From Parelaphostrongylus tenuis (Eukaryota > Nematoda > Chromadorea > Rhabditida > Metastrongylidae): 64,000 nt of DNA. Position numbers and translations under genes: made by a program. The notes under the pieces are model-generated. The model had not been told where the DNA came from. It made no database searches and was given only the letters and a program-made list of their open reading frames with translations. Position 1 is the first letter of the stretch; every line of letters begins with the position of its first letter. The stretch is taken from the NCBI GenBank assembly GCA_019055375.1, contig JAHQIW010007131.1:62001-126000 (forward strand), read 5' to 3'. This document shows positions 35,600-47,491 of this stretch, piece after piece.

Positions 35600-36420
35600 T
35601 GATAAGAAGTCTGTACAACAAATATCGTTACGTACTTTAGTTAGAAACTACGAAAGATGTAATAATATTATAAGTGCTGTGGTTACAAGTCCTAGTAAGA
35701 ACAGTTTGTTTGTTACTTTTCTTCGCTTTCATTTAATTAGCGATGTCTTACAAGCTGAACTCCACTAAATTTAGAAAACCTTTTGTAATAAGGTAGTTAC
35801 ATTGATAAATTTTTGTGTAAAGATACTCACTTACGTAATCAGAGTTACGAATATTCATTCAGTAAGATTCAAGGGTTATGATTTTTAATATTTATCACTG
35901 TAAATGCATAGCTATGATGAGTTAGCATGGTCATCTAGTGCCTGCTTAATAATTATCTTGCCGTGATTTTTTCATTTCTTATGCGTTCATAAACGAAAAA
36001 TGCAAATAGGTCTAAAAATAAAATTTATGAATGCTTTATTCTTGTTTAATATGTAATTTGTTTCGCTATGGATAGCTGACAAGTATCCATTTGTGAGTGT
36101 CGCACGAAATAACAGCCATCGTAACGTCTGCTATCCAGTAGATGTTCGATTCCTCCTATGAGCCAGCTATTGATTGTGACGGAAGTTGTTTTGTCGGGAG
36201 TCGTTACTCATAAGCCTTACTAAGTTAGTAACCTTACTAACTTCAAAATAGTGGCTCACTTAGAAATAAGTTCACGAAAATTCGGCATAAACATCTTCAC
36301 TCTATTAGGATTTGATGTCATGCACTTGCGAGTTACTAAACTGCGCTTACTATGAGGCGGAATTCCTATCAAAACGCTTATCATTGAGGTTCTCTCTATT
36401 TTTAACAGCTTTGATAACGT
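35600..36420. other. No supported gene
   Basis: AT-rich; no splice-bounded frame or repeat family was recognised. Confidence 0.4.
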
Positions 36421-36433
36421 TTAGATCTCATAC

Positions 36434-36574
36434 ATGACAATAAGAAAGAACGGCATCGAACCAATGCTCTTCAGACGGCATTCATCTTTCATTCATGAAC
36501 ATCACGGACGATATGAACGCGACATGCTTATGTCGACAGACGAAAATGACACGACCGATGTCAAGCCCATAAAG
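36434..36574 (+). CDS. Candidate first coding exon, unknown protein
   Basis: An acceptor (gataacgtttag) lies ten bases upstream of ATG, as for a trans-spliced or spliced 5' end. The frame runs 47 codons to AAG/gtgatg and stops soon after if unspliced. The peptide reads MTIRKNGIEPMLFRRHSSFI, HEHHGRYERDMLMSTDENDT and TDVKPIK. It is charged and hydrophilic, with no signal peptide, so likely intracellular. If the model is right, the mariner copy at 36956-37524 lies in the following intron. No later exon was found. Confidence 0.45.
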
Positions 36575-36955
36575 GTGATGTTTTCGTGGTCTTAGCTTTG
36601 ATGTAACTCCTAGGGCTCGATGCAAGTAAAGTTCCACTCTTGTGCGTCAGGTTAGCGGTTGCCTTCAACTTTGAACCAACATATCACAGCCCATTGTGAG
36701 CATCATTAGGTGTAAAGTTAACCATTAGTATCCGCAACACTGATGTGGCTCATGACCAATAATGTAATTCCTTGATTTTATGGCTCTCGAGATATGAAAT
36801 AGATTTCTGAAATCTCAAATACGGTTGCTTTTTTCATCTGATTTAATTTCTAAGTAGTTTCAAGAAGCAAATAACAGCTTTCAAGAACCATACTGACTTT
36901 TACTCAACTCTATTTCATGAGCCGGTTATGTTCTACAATGTATAAGCATTCGCAT

Positions 36956-37524
36956 TAGGTTGGAAAGAAAATTTCCATCGTTTGGATGGAAATATCGTTC
37001 TTTTGCATGAATCTTGTGTGAGTTTCATATCATTTGAAAGGTCAGCTTCTTACACATCTATTCATATATAATTTGTCCATATTTGCTGCAGAATGGAATT
37101 GTACAAGGAACAAAAACGTTTGTCGATGCTTTACGAGTACAAATTTGATTCAAATGCTACTGATGCTTCTCGCCGATCAACAAAGCTTGCAGCGACCCTA
37201 CGGTTGGAGAAGCAACAGTCCGCGAACGATTTCTGAGTTCAAGGCCGGAAATGAAGAGTTGACCCAAAAACCGAGATCCGGACGACCAACAGAACACGAT
37301 GAAGAAGACTTGATTTCTGATTTGGATAATGAGCCGTCATCAAGTTCTTTGATTCAACCCGAAGGAGTTTCACTTCGATTAGATCGAAACCTGCCGGACC
37401 GATGGCAAAAAGTAGTGGGTGATGATGGCGTGTATTTTGGAGAATAGTTCTTGTTGTTTGTTGTCTGAATATATGCATAAATTTCAATGTTTTATCAAAC
37501 GATGGAAACCTCCTTTCGAACCTA
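36956..37524 (+). mobile_element. Internally deleted mariner with both ends
   Basis: The ends taggttggaaagaaaatttc and its inverted partner (read on the minus strand, taggttcgaaaggaggtttc) mark a 569-base element. The N-terminal transposase part is recognisable across frameshifts: MELYKEQKR, YEYKFDSNATDASRR, FKAGNEELTQKPRSGRPTEH. The frame then jumps to the C-terminal tail LPDRWQKVVGDDGVYF. The catalytic middle of about 200 residues is missing. Such deletion derivatives can only move with help from an intact relative. Confidence 0.82.
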
Positions 37525-38263
37525 GCATTATGGAATTTTATTACCAGTTCTCATGAAACTTGCTTTGTACACTATTCATTAATCAACCAACTGAACTAAA
37601 TCTGTGTTACAGTCCGATAAGCCACGGCATGTGGATAACTAAATAAGTGGTAGCCGTACCACTTATTGATAAAATTCGCTATCCAGGTATGCAACTGTGA
37701 TTATGCAGACTGATCTAAGATTTTTACATCAGTAAGAACAATCTCCAAAAGAGGCTAAGCCTTCTCGTATAACAAATAACTACGAGTGAGAGGTACACGC
37801 CAAATGATTTTATGAGTACGCTCAAAAAAGTGATCAAAGTCAAGTCATTTGAGAACTCTTTTCCAATAGCTAAAATCCACTTGTGTCTATTTCTAAGTAT
37901 GTATTTGCGTTTCGTCTCCTAACATTTTCCTCGTCATGACGAGTACACCTACCTTTTTGCTCATGAAGGAAAAACGTACTATGTCAGCTTATATGGTAGT
38001 TATTGATTTGTTTAGTACGCAACGAGAACTGACTATGTTCGTATGACTGGAGTATTTTACTTTCCTGATTTATATTCAAAGTTAGCGGAGAATAAACCTG
38101 TTTACCATGGCAGGACTCATCGCGAATTTGACGGTTTTGAGTGCAAGTTAAAAAAAACGTTAGGCGCCTTAACACTTTGAAAGTCGTGTTTGACGTTTCG
38201 TCCCACCCCGCGCGACGTTAAATCTCCTCAGTTACTGTTAAGGCGGCGTCAAGCCCTTTGAGA

Positions 38264-38284
38264 GGGGGGGGGGGGGGGGGGGGG
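38264..38284. repeat. Homopolymer run of 21 G
   Basis: Twenty-one consecutive G on the plus strand. This may form quadruplex structures and is prone to length errors. Confidence 0.95.
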
Positions 38285-38689
38285 CGAATCTCGTGAGACG
38301 ACAGATTCCAGACAATATGATGGATGCGAGGAGGCGAACCCAGGTGATTCTGAGAGAGCATTTTCATCATGCCATGATGGAATTTCAGTGAAAAGTTTCT
38401 ATAGAGATATTCTCAGTAAAGAGAACATCTATATCTTCCATAATTCATCTACATTTCTTATGTTTCAACGACGACATCTCTAAATGATAGCCATAATGAT
38501 GCTGTCTATGATAGTGATAATGACTATGCTTTTGATAATGCTAATGAATACGAAAGTGGTAATAATAATCGCTGTTTGAGCTGTTTGTGAGGTTCGATAA
38601 GGCTACTTACACACTGCTAGACATTGCAGTGATTAACACTCGAACTTGTAGCTGATAAAATGAATCATGCTTTGGTCCAATAATAATTG

Positions 38690-39085
38690 TGGTCATTTTA
38701 ATGATAGTGATAATGATAGTCAAAGTGATAATGATGATGGTGATAATGTTGATAGTGATAATGATAGAGACAGGTATAGTGATAACGATAGCGAAAGTAA
38801 CAGTGATAATTGATAGTGGTAATGATAGTGATAGTAATAATGGTAATGATAAAGGTAGTGATAGTGATGGTGGTAATGATAGTGATAGTGATGTCAGTGG
38901 TAATGATCGTGGTGGTAGTAGTGATGGTGATAGTGATAGTAATATTGACAGTGGTAGTGATAGTGATGGCGATAGTGATAGTGGTAGTGATAGTGATGGT
39001 TATAGTGATAGTGATGGCGATAGTGATAGAAGTGGCGATAGTGATAGTGGTAGTGATAGTGATGGTGGTATTGACAGAGACAGTG
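38690..39085. repeat. Imperfect hexanucleotide satellite (AGTGAT/GATAGT)
   Basis: About 400 bases of agtgat, gatagt and ggtaat units with period 3 to 6. One plus-strand frame reads as Ser/Asp repeats and another as Val/Ile repeats. These follow from the repeat and are not taken as a gene. Confidence 0.9.
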
Positions 39086-39551
39086 ACTGCTTCCTAGCAA
39101 GTGGTTGTCCCATACCCAGGAGCGTACTCTCCTCTGCTTCGTGGTCACTCTCTTCCCGCGGTCTCAATAACCCACCGAGACGGCGGCGTGGAATTAAGGC
39201 GCTTGCTATAACAGAGCGCAGGCACAACGACAGTTTCGCACGCAGATGCCCCGGCTAGCGATGCCGCGCAAGCGATGGCACTATGTCGCCTGCCTATTAA
39301 CGGTGGTCGTCAAAGTGTTAAGCAATTCTGTTGCAAACCGAGAACCAGAGAAGTTTACTTTACCGCTCACGGAATATTTCTCAGTTAATCAGACTACACT
39401 TAGAACTGCTGAGGTGTGGTAAAACTAGGAAAACTTGTAAGGAAAGTAATTCTGAGAAGAAGAACGCATATAATATAATAGTAGTTCCCCAGGTTGACGA
39501 AACTATTCAAAACCTTGAAAAACATTCATGCATTTGACTACCTTGACTATA

Positions 39552-39640
39552 ATTTTAGATGATTAGGTCACTAAATGCGTATCTTGCCTAAATAATGATT
39601 TATGATAGCTTACCGCTGAGCCAGACCAGTTTCGCTCTTG
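39552..39640 (-). repeat. SINE-A fragment
   Basis: Contains gattaggtcactaaatgcgt, gcctaaataatgattta and agcttaccgctgagcc, a diverged version of the SINE-A middle. Confidence 0.4.
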
Positions 39641-40164
39641 TTGTGGTCTCCATGCTCGTTTTGTGTGAGTCAAATCTTTTCTGTAGAGCACCGCATAATT
39701 AGGAACCTCAGTCCGCGATGCCCTTACATACGCGAGCCTCATTTTTACAGAAAAGTTAAAAATCATTTGGAATTGAGAGTCTGTGGCGTGGGGTTTAAAT
39801 TGGACCGAAAAATCAGAAACCAAATTGGAGTACCTCTTCAAAAAAAAATCTTTAATTCCATGATTCATCACAAATCCTATATATAACAAATTTTCTTATC
39901 AATAGCTGTCCAGCCATCCTTTAATAATACTATGTCTGTCAGCTAAATAACCTAGCAAAAGAAGTGCTATCACTGTTTAAAACATTGCAACAACGCTAGG
40001 CATTATTCATGATCACAGTGCGTTAAGCGTAAAACTGGTACACTGCCCGCATTGCATGAAAAATCTCAAGACTTGGAATTTTTTGCCAGACTAAAATTAG
40101 CCGTCAAGGTCGCTAAAAATAAAAGTCTCAAAACTATCTAAAAATGAAATCTTACTATATTATT

Positions 40165-40352
40165 TCAGCACTTGCGGAAAAAATCAACGAGCGTTTGTTT
40201 GCCAATGATCTCAACAAAACCAGAACATTCTGATCCCGTCCACAACTTCGTGCTTCCTAGGAGATACACTTGCCAAGTTTCGCCTCGATTTACTGTCGAA
40301 CGTAGTTCCCATTCAAATTCAGTCCAACCATTACAACTCGGAAGCGTGCGGT
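40165..40352 (-). CDS. Candidate exon with open frames on both strands
   Basis: The minus frame reads CNGWTEFEWELRSTVNRGET, WQVYLLGSTKLWTGSECSGF and VEIIGKQTLVDFFRKC before TGA at 40165-40167. Its Trp and Cys content looks protein-like. The plus strand has better splice sites (tattatttcag at 40168, gcg/gtaact at 40350) and is also open for 60 codons. One of the two is probably a real exon. The minus reading is preferred on composition only. No family was recognised. Confidence 0.3.
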
Positions 40353-40399
40353 AACTATTTCATTTCTTTTCAGGCTGAATAGAGCACTAAATTACCTAA

Positions 40400-43300
40400 A
40401 CTATTTCACATGCCATGGAGAACTGAAAGAAAACAATCCATAAAATGATCATCATTTAGTCACAGTTGTGCTGAATCATGAGCAAAACTTGAGAACTGAG
40501 ATAGTACCGAATGCGCGATTATCCAGGGGTTCCATTAGGTTTTGCACTGTACATCCAGACAGAGCACTGAAGAATTGGTGACTGCGATGTCGATGCGTTC
40601 TCAGATTATAACTTCTGCTCGCATCTCAACGCTCTTGTGGTTATATTTCACATCGTACATTGCCATTAAAAAACGAATTAGGAACAAATAAAAGTGGAAA
40701 AAATTATCCTCAAACAATCACGCATCCGTTTGGCTTCTATAAGGATCATACAATGCGAAAAGAAGATTGGACGCTATGGAATTCAAATCAGCTTATCATC
40801 TCAAAATGTAATTTGTTAGACTATTAAAAGCGGAAATTATGAAGATCTGCTTGTCTGAAGTATTTAAGAGATAGGGAAACTATCACTAGTCACCGAACAT
40901 TTGGTTTCGTCTCCAAAGTGTTAAATAACATTAGAGTTTGTCGTAGCCTTGAGATTATTAAATGGAAATATATGCTATCAAAATTAGTCCAGATACGAAA
41001 GTTAGATATTTTTCTTAGATAACACATAACTAGATTCAGATTACACGGCTTGTCAACATCGGAGGTTTTTCACGAGCCACCAAAGATGTACATTTATGAA
41101 GAACGACCTAAGTCCGTCCATCGTAAGGCTATTTTATTCATGAACAGATACAAGCTAGTTTTCCTTATCTCCATCCTATTTCAACTTTTTAGAAAAAGAA
41201 CATATACTGATTTCGAAGACTTTTAGTGGTCATTCCATAGCTTTGATTTCGAAAGCTCCAATGGTATGCCAAATTTTTGGAGAAATGTTCTCATTCTGCA
41301 GTTGCACTGAAAATGAAATTATGTTTCACACTCGATCTTTTTTTTCTGGACAAGCTTTTCTCCTAGAATTTCAGTGAACATTCGATCGCTTAAATTTTGA
41401 CGACCTCAATGATACACTTGTTTTTAGTCAAAGACTCTTCAATGCGCTGTAACAGCCAAAGGAAATTTGGGTTTCACAGTTGGAGCGCATTCATCACATA
41501 GCGCGATTCACATATGGCATATGATTTTTGCTATCAAATTCAGGATTTTTTCTCCACTTGAAAGAAACTCTGCAATAACACATAACTTCGGTACTCTCAG
41601 ATTTTCTCTATGCGTTCCAGTGCTTTTCATGTATAGATATGGGCAACTTAGGATTAGGCTTAAGTCTAATGTCCGCTTTGAGCAATCGACTTAACGGATG
41701 GTAATACGAGGAATACGAGGAAATGTGACGTGTGTCAGGTAAACGACTGGACCAAACTTCACATTTGATGGAGAAAGATTAGCTCAGGAATATGAAACAA
41801 GTTTCATTTTATACCGATCTGTTACCCAGTATATCGACTCATGAGGTCTTATCACCTTAGCTAGTTCTACTTCGCTCTTGGCCTTCTTTCCAAAGGAATG
41901 CCGCTCTCACCAATTGCTAGTATTAAAAGATCATCAACTGCTTTTCATCAGCTTATGCATCTAAAACTATAAATTCTCTTCAATTCTGTTGTCTGCTTGG
42001 CAAAGTACTCGCAAAAGAAAGCTCCCACATGTAACACATGATCGAGAAGCTTGCAACACAAACCGAAATAGAAATAAAAACCAGGTGACCGCATTCTCAT
42101 CTACATAACGTTTTCCTAATAGAAATTTCATTTACGAGAACAAGAAAAATTGTTATTGGAATTTAAAACTGCTATTCATAGAACAAATGCTAATGATTTT
42201 CCTTTGAAAATGCAAAAGGGTTCTAATAACCGGGTAACTGGAAACGATTTATGGATCACTCGATGTAAGGATGTCATCGCTTGCAGAAGTGGCCAGAACG
42301 GCAAGATGATAGAGAAATAAATGAAAAAAATATTATGCTCAAGCGAGCACTATCAGTAAAGGCTTTAAATACTGAAGTACCGCAATAATGGATTGGGCGA
42401 ATAGCTATGTCATCTATCCTATTAGATACGGGTGTGACCAGTTGATGCGGTCTTGGGCTGCTTGTGAAACGGACAACGGATTTCAGCACCCATGTCATGT
42501 TCCAATCAAAATCTCATGCCATATATTCTGATATATTTGATTTTTCTGTAACATGCACTTAAGAAATATGTTAGAAAATCCACGATATAGAGAGTTATTA
42601 TTGAACCAGCTTACATTTGAACAACCCAACAGTTTGAAGATTTGAACTTAAATATCCTATCCAGTTATATTCGAAATCACTAAAATAATAGAATGTAGAA
42701 GTTCTGTCGTATTGCCTGAGAAGATGATTTTTACGAAAGCAATTTGTGCGAATTTAAGCTCATCAGAAAGCTCATTTTCTTGCACATCGAACGATACATC
42801 AGTTATCTACCCAGCTCTCAAAGGTAATCTACAAGAAGAAATTCGACTGCTACTCCGCATCTACTACAAGTCGAAGTGTCAACGCTTTTGAGGCTCATCG
42901 ACAAATCTGCAAGGGCATATGCAGTCTTTATGGTGACGATATTTGCGATATTCGTACACCTCTGAGTTAGGTGAAGACAGTCCGTGAGTAAGGAGACCGA
43001 TTGACCAACAAGGCAAGAGAAGGATGTCCAAGAGAAGTCGATCGTCAAGCACTCATCAGTTTTCTTCATATTTAAGGATGGAGAGTTTTACCACCGCGGT
43101 TTCTTTATGCTATCGGATATATGGCTGAATTGTTTTGATGTGGAAAGAGACTACTTAGACTATTAATTTTCCCTTAGTTTGAGCTGAATTGGTGTACAAA
43201 ATAATTTTTGCATGCATTTTTAGAATAAGACAGAACTTATACTACAACCTATTACATCTGTCATGGGCCGCTCTTCTACAGACCCTCTCAAAGCGGAATA

Positions 43301-44030
43301 ATCTGATAAGGATATGACTTGTTTTGAGTCAATAGGTCTAGTGTTATATAGGCGCCTTCATAGCACTAAAGTTATCGGCTCAATACAAGTCACATCCTCA
43401 CAACCTATTACTTCAACTGACTGATTATTCAATAGTCGCTACGGATATCGAGTTTACTCCATTGTAAATCACATGCTACATACATTCACTTACGAAAATT
43501 GTACATACTTAATTGGTTGTTTGAATAACCTCCACGGTCCATGACCTTATTGCTGTATTTCGTTTCTCGACGGTCATTGGTTCGTGTGCGACTTCCACAA
43601 TAAAATTGCGACCCACCTCTCCTCATCGATATGCTTGAATTCTAGTCATGCGAAGTTCTAGTTGAAATCTCAAGAAAGCAGTGATAGTGTTTCTAATTGT
43701 TTATCTAAGCAATCAACTCTTCTATAGAGCTTACAACCATGCGACTAGACTTTCTATAACAGTATCGTCTTGTATCAATTCCTTTCAACCCTTTTTTTGT
43801 AACGAACGTTCGATAGAGAAAGCGGTAGCAGACCAAATTGTAGGAGAGGTGTCATTCTTTAAAATCATAAAAAGTTGAAAATACTATAAGTCATAGGGTT
43901 TTTATGATGCCTATTAATCCGTACTGAACCCCCTTCCCCAATCGCAACGTGGCTGAGCTTTCATTGGAGAGCGTCCTCAAATAGGATTTTGTGTGCATCA
44001 AAATATTAAGTAATCAGTAATTAGTATTTA
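40400..44030. other. No supported gene; low-copy repeat at 41220-41580
   Basis: A segment near 41300-41560 (gcactgaaaatgaaattatg, atcaaattcaggat) recurs at 46800-46990, so it is a dispersed repeat. Minus-strand frames at 42274-42498 and 42818-43069 (74 and 83 codons) have no splice support or recognised domain. Confidence 0.35.
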
Positions 44031-44034
44031 GTAT

Positions 44035-44250
44035 CATTTATTTATATATTATTTATTTATTTATCTATTTAGTATTTATTATTTATTTATTAGTATTTAG
44101 CGTCCCCGTATAGGATGAAACGTGGGTTCGATTCCCGCCTGAGGCCGCGTTTTTGTTCACCACTCAATTCTCTTAATCAGTAATTATTGATAACACAGAG
44201 AACTGTTCTTATATAACTAAGAGAATTGAGTGATGAACAAAAACAACTTT
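44035..44250 (+). repeat. SINE-C copy with foldback tail and ATTT microsatellite
   Basis: An ATTT/TATT-rich microsatellite (44035-44100) precedes the distal half of a SINE-C head (gtgggttcgattcccgcctg). The tail tttttgttcaccactcaatt (44151 on) is repeated inverted at 44218-44245 (taagagaattgagtgatgaa), giving arms of about 26 bases and a 40-base loop. Confidence 0.65.
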
Positions 44251-44317
44251 TACAGAAAACTGTTATACGTAAGATCGTTCTATTGCTCAATTTAACTTTA
44301 TTTTGTTTTGTTTTCAG

Positions 44318-44460
44318 ATCGGAAGCATGTCAAATCGGCGCCGTGCATTGGATATGTAAGGAAGCGGAGGCACACATTTTGTTCATGGATATTTGGAATC
44401 GTTGTTATGGTTCTAATGACAGTTATCATCGTATTGCAAAGCAAAGGAGATTTCAGCTAA
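44318..44460 (+). CDS. Candidate terminal exon with a membrane segment
   Basis: A strong acceptor (tttgttttcag) at 44317 is followed by a frame reading RKHVKSAPCIGYVRKRRHTF and CSWIFGIVVMVLMTVIIVLQ, then SKGDFS and TAA. This has the shape of a C-terminal single-pass or tail-anchored segment with basic residues on one side. A second frame after the same acceptor is also open (about 62 codons), so the frame choice is uncertain. No upstream exon was found. Confidence 0.32.
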
Positions 44461-44884
44461 CGTATGGGAGAATTGCTAAAGTTTGCTGCAAAAGAACATC
44501 TTAGCATAAGTAGACACGTTGAACGGTCAAATCTAAGACTCGAAACATAAACTTATAGTGCTTGATTTTTATTTCAAATTCTAGTAAAGCATATTGTCCG
44601 CATATTAATTATTTAATCATAGTCTACGACTTCTTTCTGTTCACAAATATTGATAATCTATCTGCCATTTTCGCATCTAGAAAAAAAATCAGCAGCATTT
44701 CCATCTATATGTGCAAACATTAATAGTTGTTGACGTTCGCCACAGACTATTCATTTTTCTGAATTTCTAACTACACCTGCTGTAGAGACTAGCTTCTCTT
44801 TTATACGATTTATTGCTTATTATGTCGGTTAGGCTAATGAACCAAAGCATAGCAGTTATAAATATACATCTCAGAGTATTAAGT

Positions 44885-44945
44885 GGTGTGCAAAACAATT
44901 TGTCCCAGCCGAGAGTTGAAGCGCTTTGCCACTATTCTTTCTCTG
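44885..44945 (-). repeat. SINE-B fragment
   Basis: Contains gtggtgtgcaaaacaatttg followed by cagccgagagttgaa, a worn version of the left arm and B-box side of the SINE-B unit at 35176. Confidence 0.4.
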
Positions 44946-44984
44946 ATAAATCCTATTTGGGTTTAACTTGGTTTAGTGTATAAA

Positions 44985-45060
44985 TCACTTCTGTTACGGT
45001 TTTACGATATGAGATATGATGTGATATGGTGTGAGTGATGTGGTGCATACTGAACTAAGA
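44985..45060. repeat. Dispersed repeat shared with 20455-20525
   Basis: Both places contain tgttacggt and atgagatatg-tgatatggtgtg in the same order. Family unknown. Confidence 0.55.
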
Positions 45061-46370
45061 TAAAAAGTAAGCTATTATAGAGTGTCGTGAAAGGAGATCG
45101 AGTCAGCAATCTTCTTCCCAATGATCGACTCTACTACACACTCGACACAATGTGCTGCTCGCCAAGTGCGCGGTGGTGCGGGGCTGATGACCTGGCCCTG
45201 TCGTACCCAAAGTGTTAACATCAAAAACGCTCTCAATCACGTGAGGGAATGATAACTGATGAGATGGTACGTAACAATACCTGTCAGTCCACTGTCTGCA
45301 TGCTTTGTTTGAACATTCAATAAAATCTAATGGAATGTTTTAAGCATTTAAGAGGTCTGGTAAAGGTATATCTAGTGGTAACGTGCGTTTCGGGGTATTC
45401 GTGCACACTTCAAGCGTACCACATGACTTTCGATTCACCTCTACAACTAATGTCAAAGGTATCAAAGGAGATCCGTAAAGGCCGTAACCCATGCAATAGA
45501 CAATCGATCACATTACTCTGAAAGAACTGCACTTTATGTTATCTTTTCACTTGACGAGTGGTACGTCTTCGGCGCCGTTCCATTAGTTGTAGGAGTGAAC
45601 CAAAGGCACATAGTACTGTTGAGGTGTGTGAGAATACGCATACCATTGGAGATGCCTTTAGCAGACCTTTGAAAGGCTTAAAACACTCTATCAGATTATG
45701 ATGAAATGGTAGATCTATTTATAAGAGGACGCAGATTCGCACTGATCCAAGGTCTACTTGGAATTGAAGCCTTCTTTCAACTGAAACTTTAATAGCTAAA
45801 CAGGATTTTCCATCTGCTTATCAGTTACGTTAACATCTTCATCAAAGTTGATCCATGGTTAAGGTCACCATCAGTTATGTGAGTGAGAAAGTGGAAAATC
45901 TTCACTTGTAGCTATGCCGCCGACCTCATCACATGTCGAATGAAAAAGTGTGACCTACAAAATTATTTCGGTAAAGTTGATAGTGATAAGGGTTTCGTCT
46001 GAACATTGTAAAAAATGTGTATCAGAATAATCTTATGTTCTCAGCATATTTTTCAAATTCTCAATTATTTATTAACCTGAGTACAGGAGTATCAGAGAAT
46101 AAGTGAAGACTTGAAAGACTAATCAATAAAATTGTTGATGAAGTTTTTTCTGAAGTATTATGCTCATTTTTAACTTGTCAGAAAGTCAAGTTTTTGGAGA
46201 TTTCAATAACAACTTTGATGCTTAGAATTTTTCAACAAGAACAACTAGCCGGCGGCTCTAAAATACATTTGAGAACAAAACCTTATTCCGCTTGCACGTG
46301 CTCCATCATATAACCGCTTAAAATACGACCTCTAAAAAAAAGAATCTGTGTCAACTGAAGAAATGAAATA
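45060..46370. other. No supported gene
   Basis: A GC-richer patch at 45130-45210 and short frames only. Confidence 0.35.
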
Positions 46371-46378
46371 TTGTCTTT

Positions 46379-46501
46379 TCAGTGCATGAGAATCTGCTGC
46401 CACAGATCTGTTATTAATGGATGCTTATATTTCACTTTCAAAAGATCAACAAGTCGCGGCGAGCGCTTATGTGCCTCCGTGAAAACGATGTGGAACGTCT
46501 G
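46379..46501 (-). CDS. Candidate terminal exon, unknown protein
   Basis: Acceptor gggatttttag at 46502 opens a minus-strand frame: QTFHIVFTEAHKRSPRLVDL, LKVKYKHPLITDLWQQILMH, then TGA at 46379-46381. The alternation of hydrophobic and charged residues is typical of a folded domain. The plus strand also has an acceptor (tcttttcag) and a Cys-rich frame of 40 codons over the same bases. No family or upstream exon was recognised. Confidence 0.35.
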   Translation of the reverse strand, partial: QTFHIVFTEAHKRSPRLVDLLKVKYKHPLITDLWQQILMH

Positions 46502-47491
46502 CTAAAAATCCCAAATGAAAATCGTGCTCGATCATCGTTATTGAGAAGCTGAGCACAAGAAGCCCTTGAGCAGATTTGAACAAAACACATAACATCACCA
46601 TTTATAGACGACAGCGAACAGTATGGAGAAAGGGACCTGCACGCTATGTGAAGGCAGTAATCTGTACCTTCTTGGTATCCGCGCCCACTTTCAACCTTCT
46701 GCGAAAGGCGTGTTTTTTACTTTTGGAAAAATTCTAACAATCATTAGCTAGCTTAAATTTTGGAATTCAACGGTGTGCTCATTTTTTGTAAAAGTGTTTT
46801 TCATTGTGCTGTAGCAGTGAAAATAAAATTATGTTTCCCACTTAGACATTTTGCGATGAAGAAAACTTTTTTTGTAGATTTTAGTAACCCTTCGCAACTA
46901 ACCTCAAACTCGCGCAGATTCATCGCCGAAAAGCCCGCGCATTCTCACATCATAGGTGTGAATATCAAATTCAGGATATTTCCTCCGCTTTGTAGGAATT
47001 TAAGATAGATCATGTAACTTTGATGCCTTATTATTTCCATCACACATTCATTCGTTTTTCTTACATGGCTTAGGCTTATTAGCCGGTTTATTTGGTATAT
47101 AAAATGGTAACGAAAGTCCAAGCCCACAGGACGATAGAACAAAGTATTTGCACAATTAACTACAGTATAATCTGAATTTATGCTGATCAAATAGCTGTTA
47201 TATTTTGAAGCTCAGTAATCTGGTGCTTAATTCATAAAAGTACATTCACATTCGGCACCAAAGAATGCGACGGTGAGTGGGAAACTCAATTTTCTTTGGC
47301 TGCTACACCGCATCAGATGTTTTTCTTGAAAACCAAATACAACATTAGAATTTTCGATATTACTACTGAAATCTAAGGTAGTGCTCTGTCCAACGGGAAT
47401 CGCTCGAGTGCCGAACATGATTCCTAAGACCGACTATCAGTTAACTCGGCATAGTAGAATGTATCAGTAGTACTTCGTTTAGCAGTCGAGT

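Larger units (their letters stand above)
38169..39321. mobile_element. TTAA-flanked piggyBac-like non-autonomous element (tentative)
   Basis: The left edge TTAA-cactttga (38169-38180) and right edge tcaaagtg-TTAA (39310-39321) are mirror images with TTAA at both outer borders. TTAA target duplication is the hallmark of piggyBac. The inverted match is short, about eight bases plus scattered agreement. The interior has no transposase. It holds a G21 run and a long GATAGT-type satellite. Confidence 0.42.

Noticed and set aside
38689..39258. A 189-codon Ser/Asp-rich plus-strand frame
   Set aside because: It follows from the GATAGT-type satellite; all frames are long here and no splice or start context supports it.
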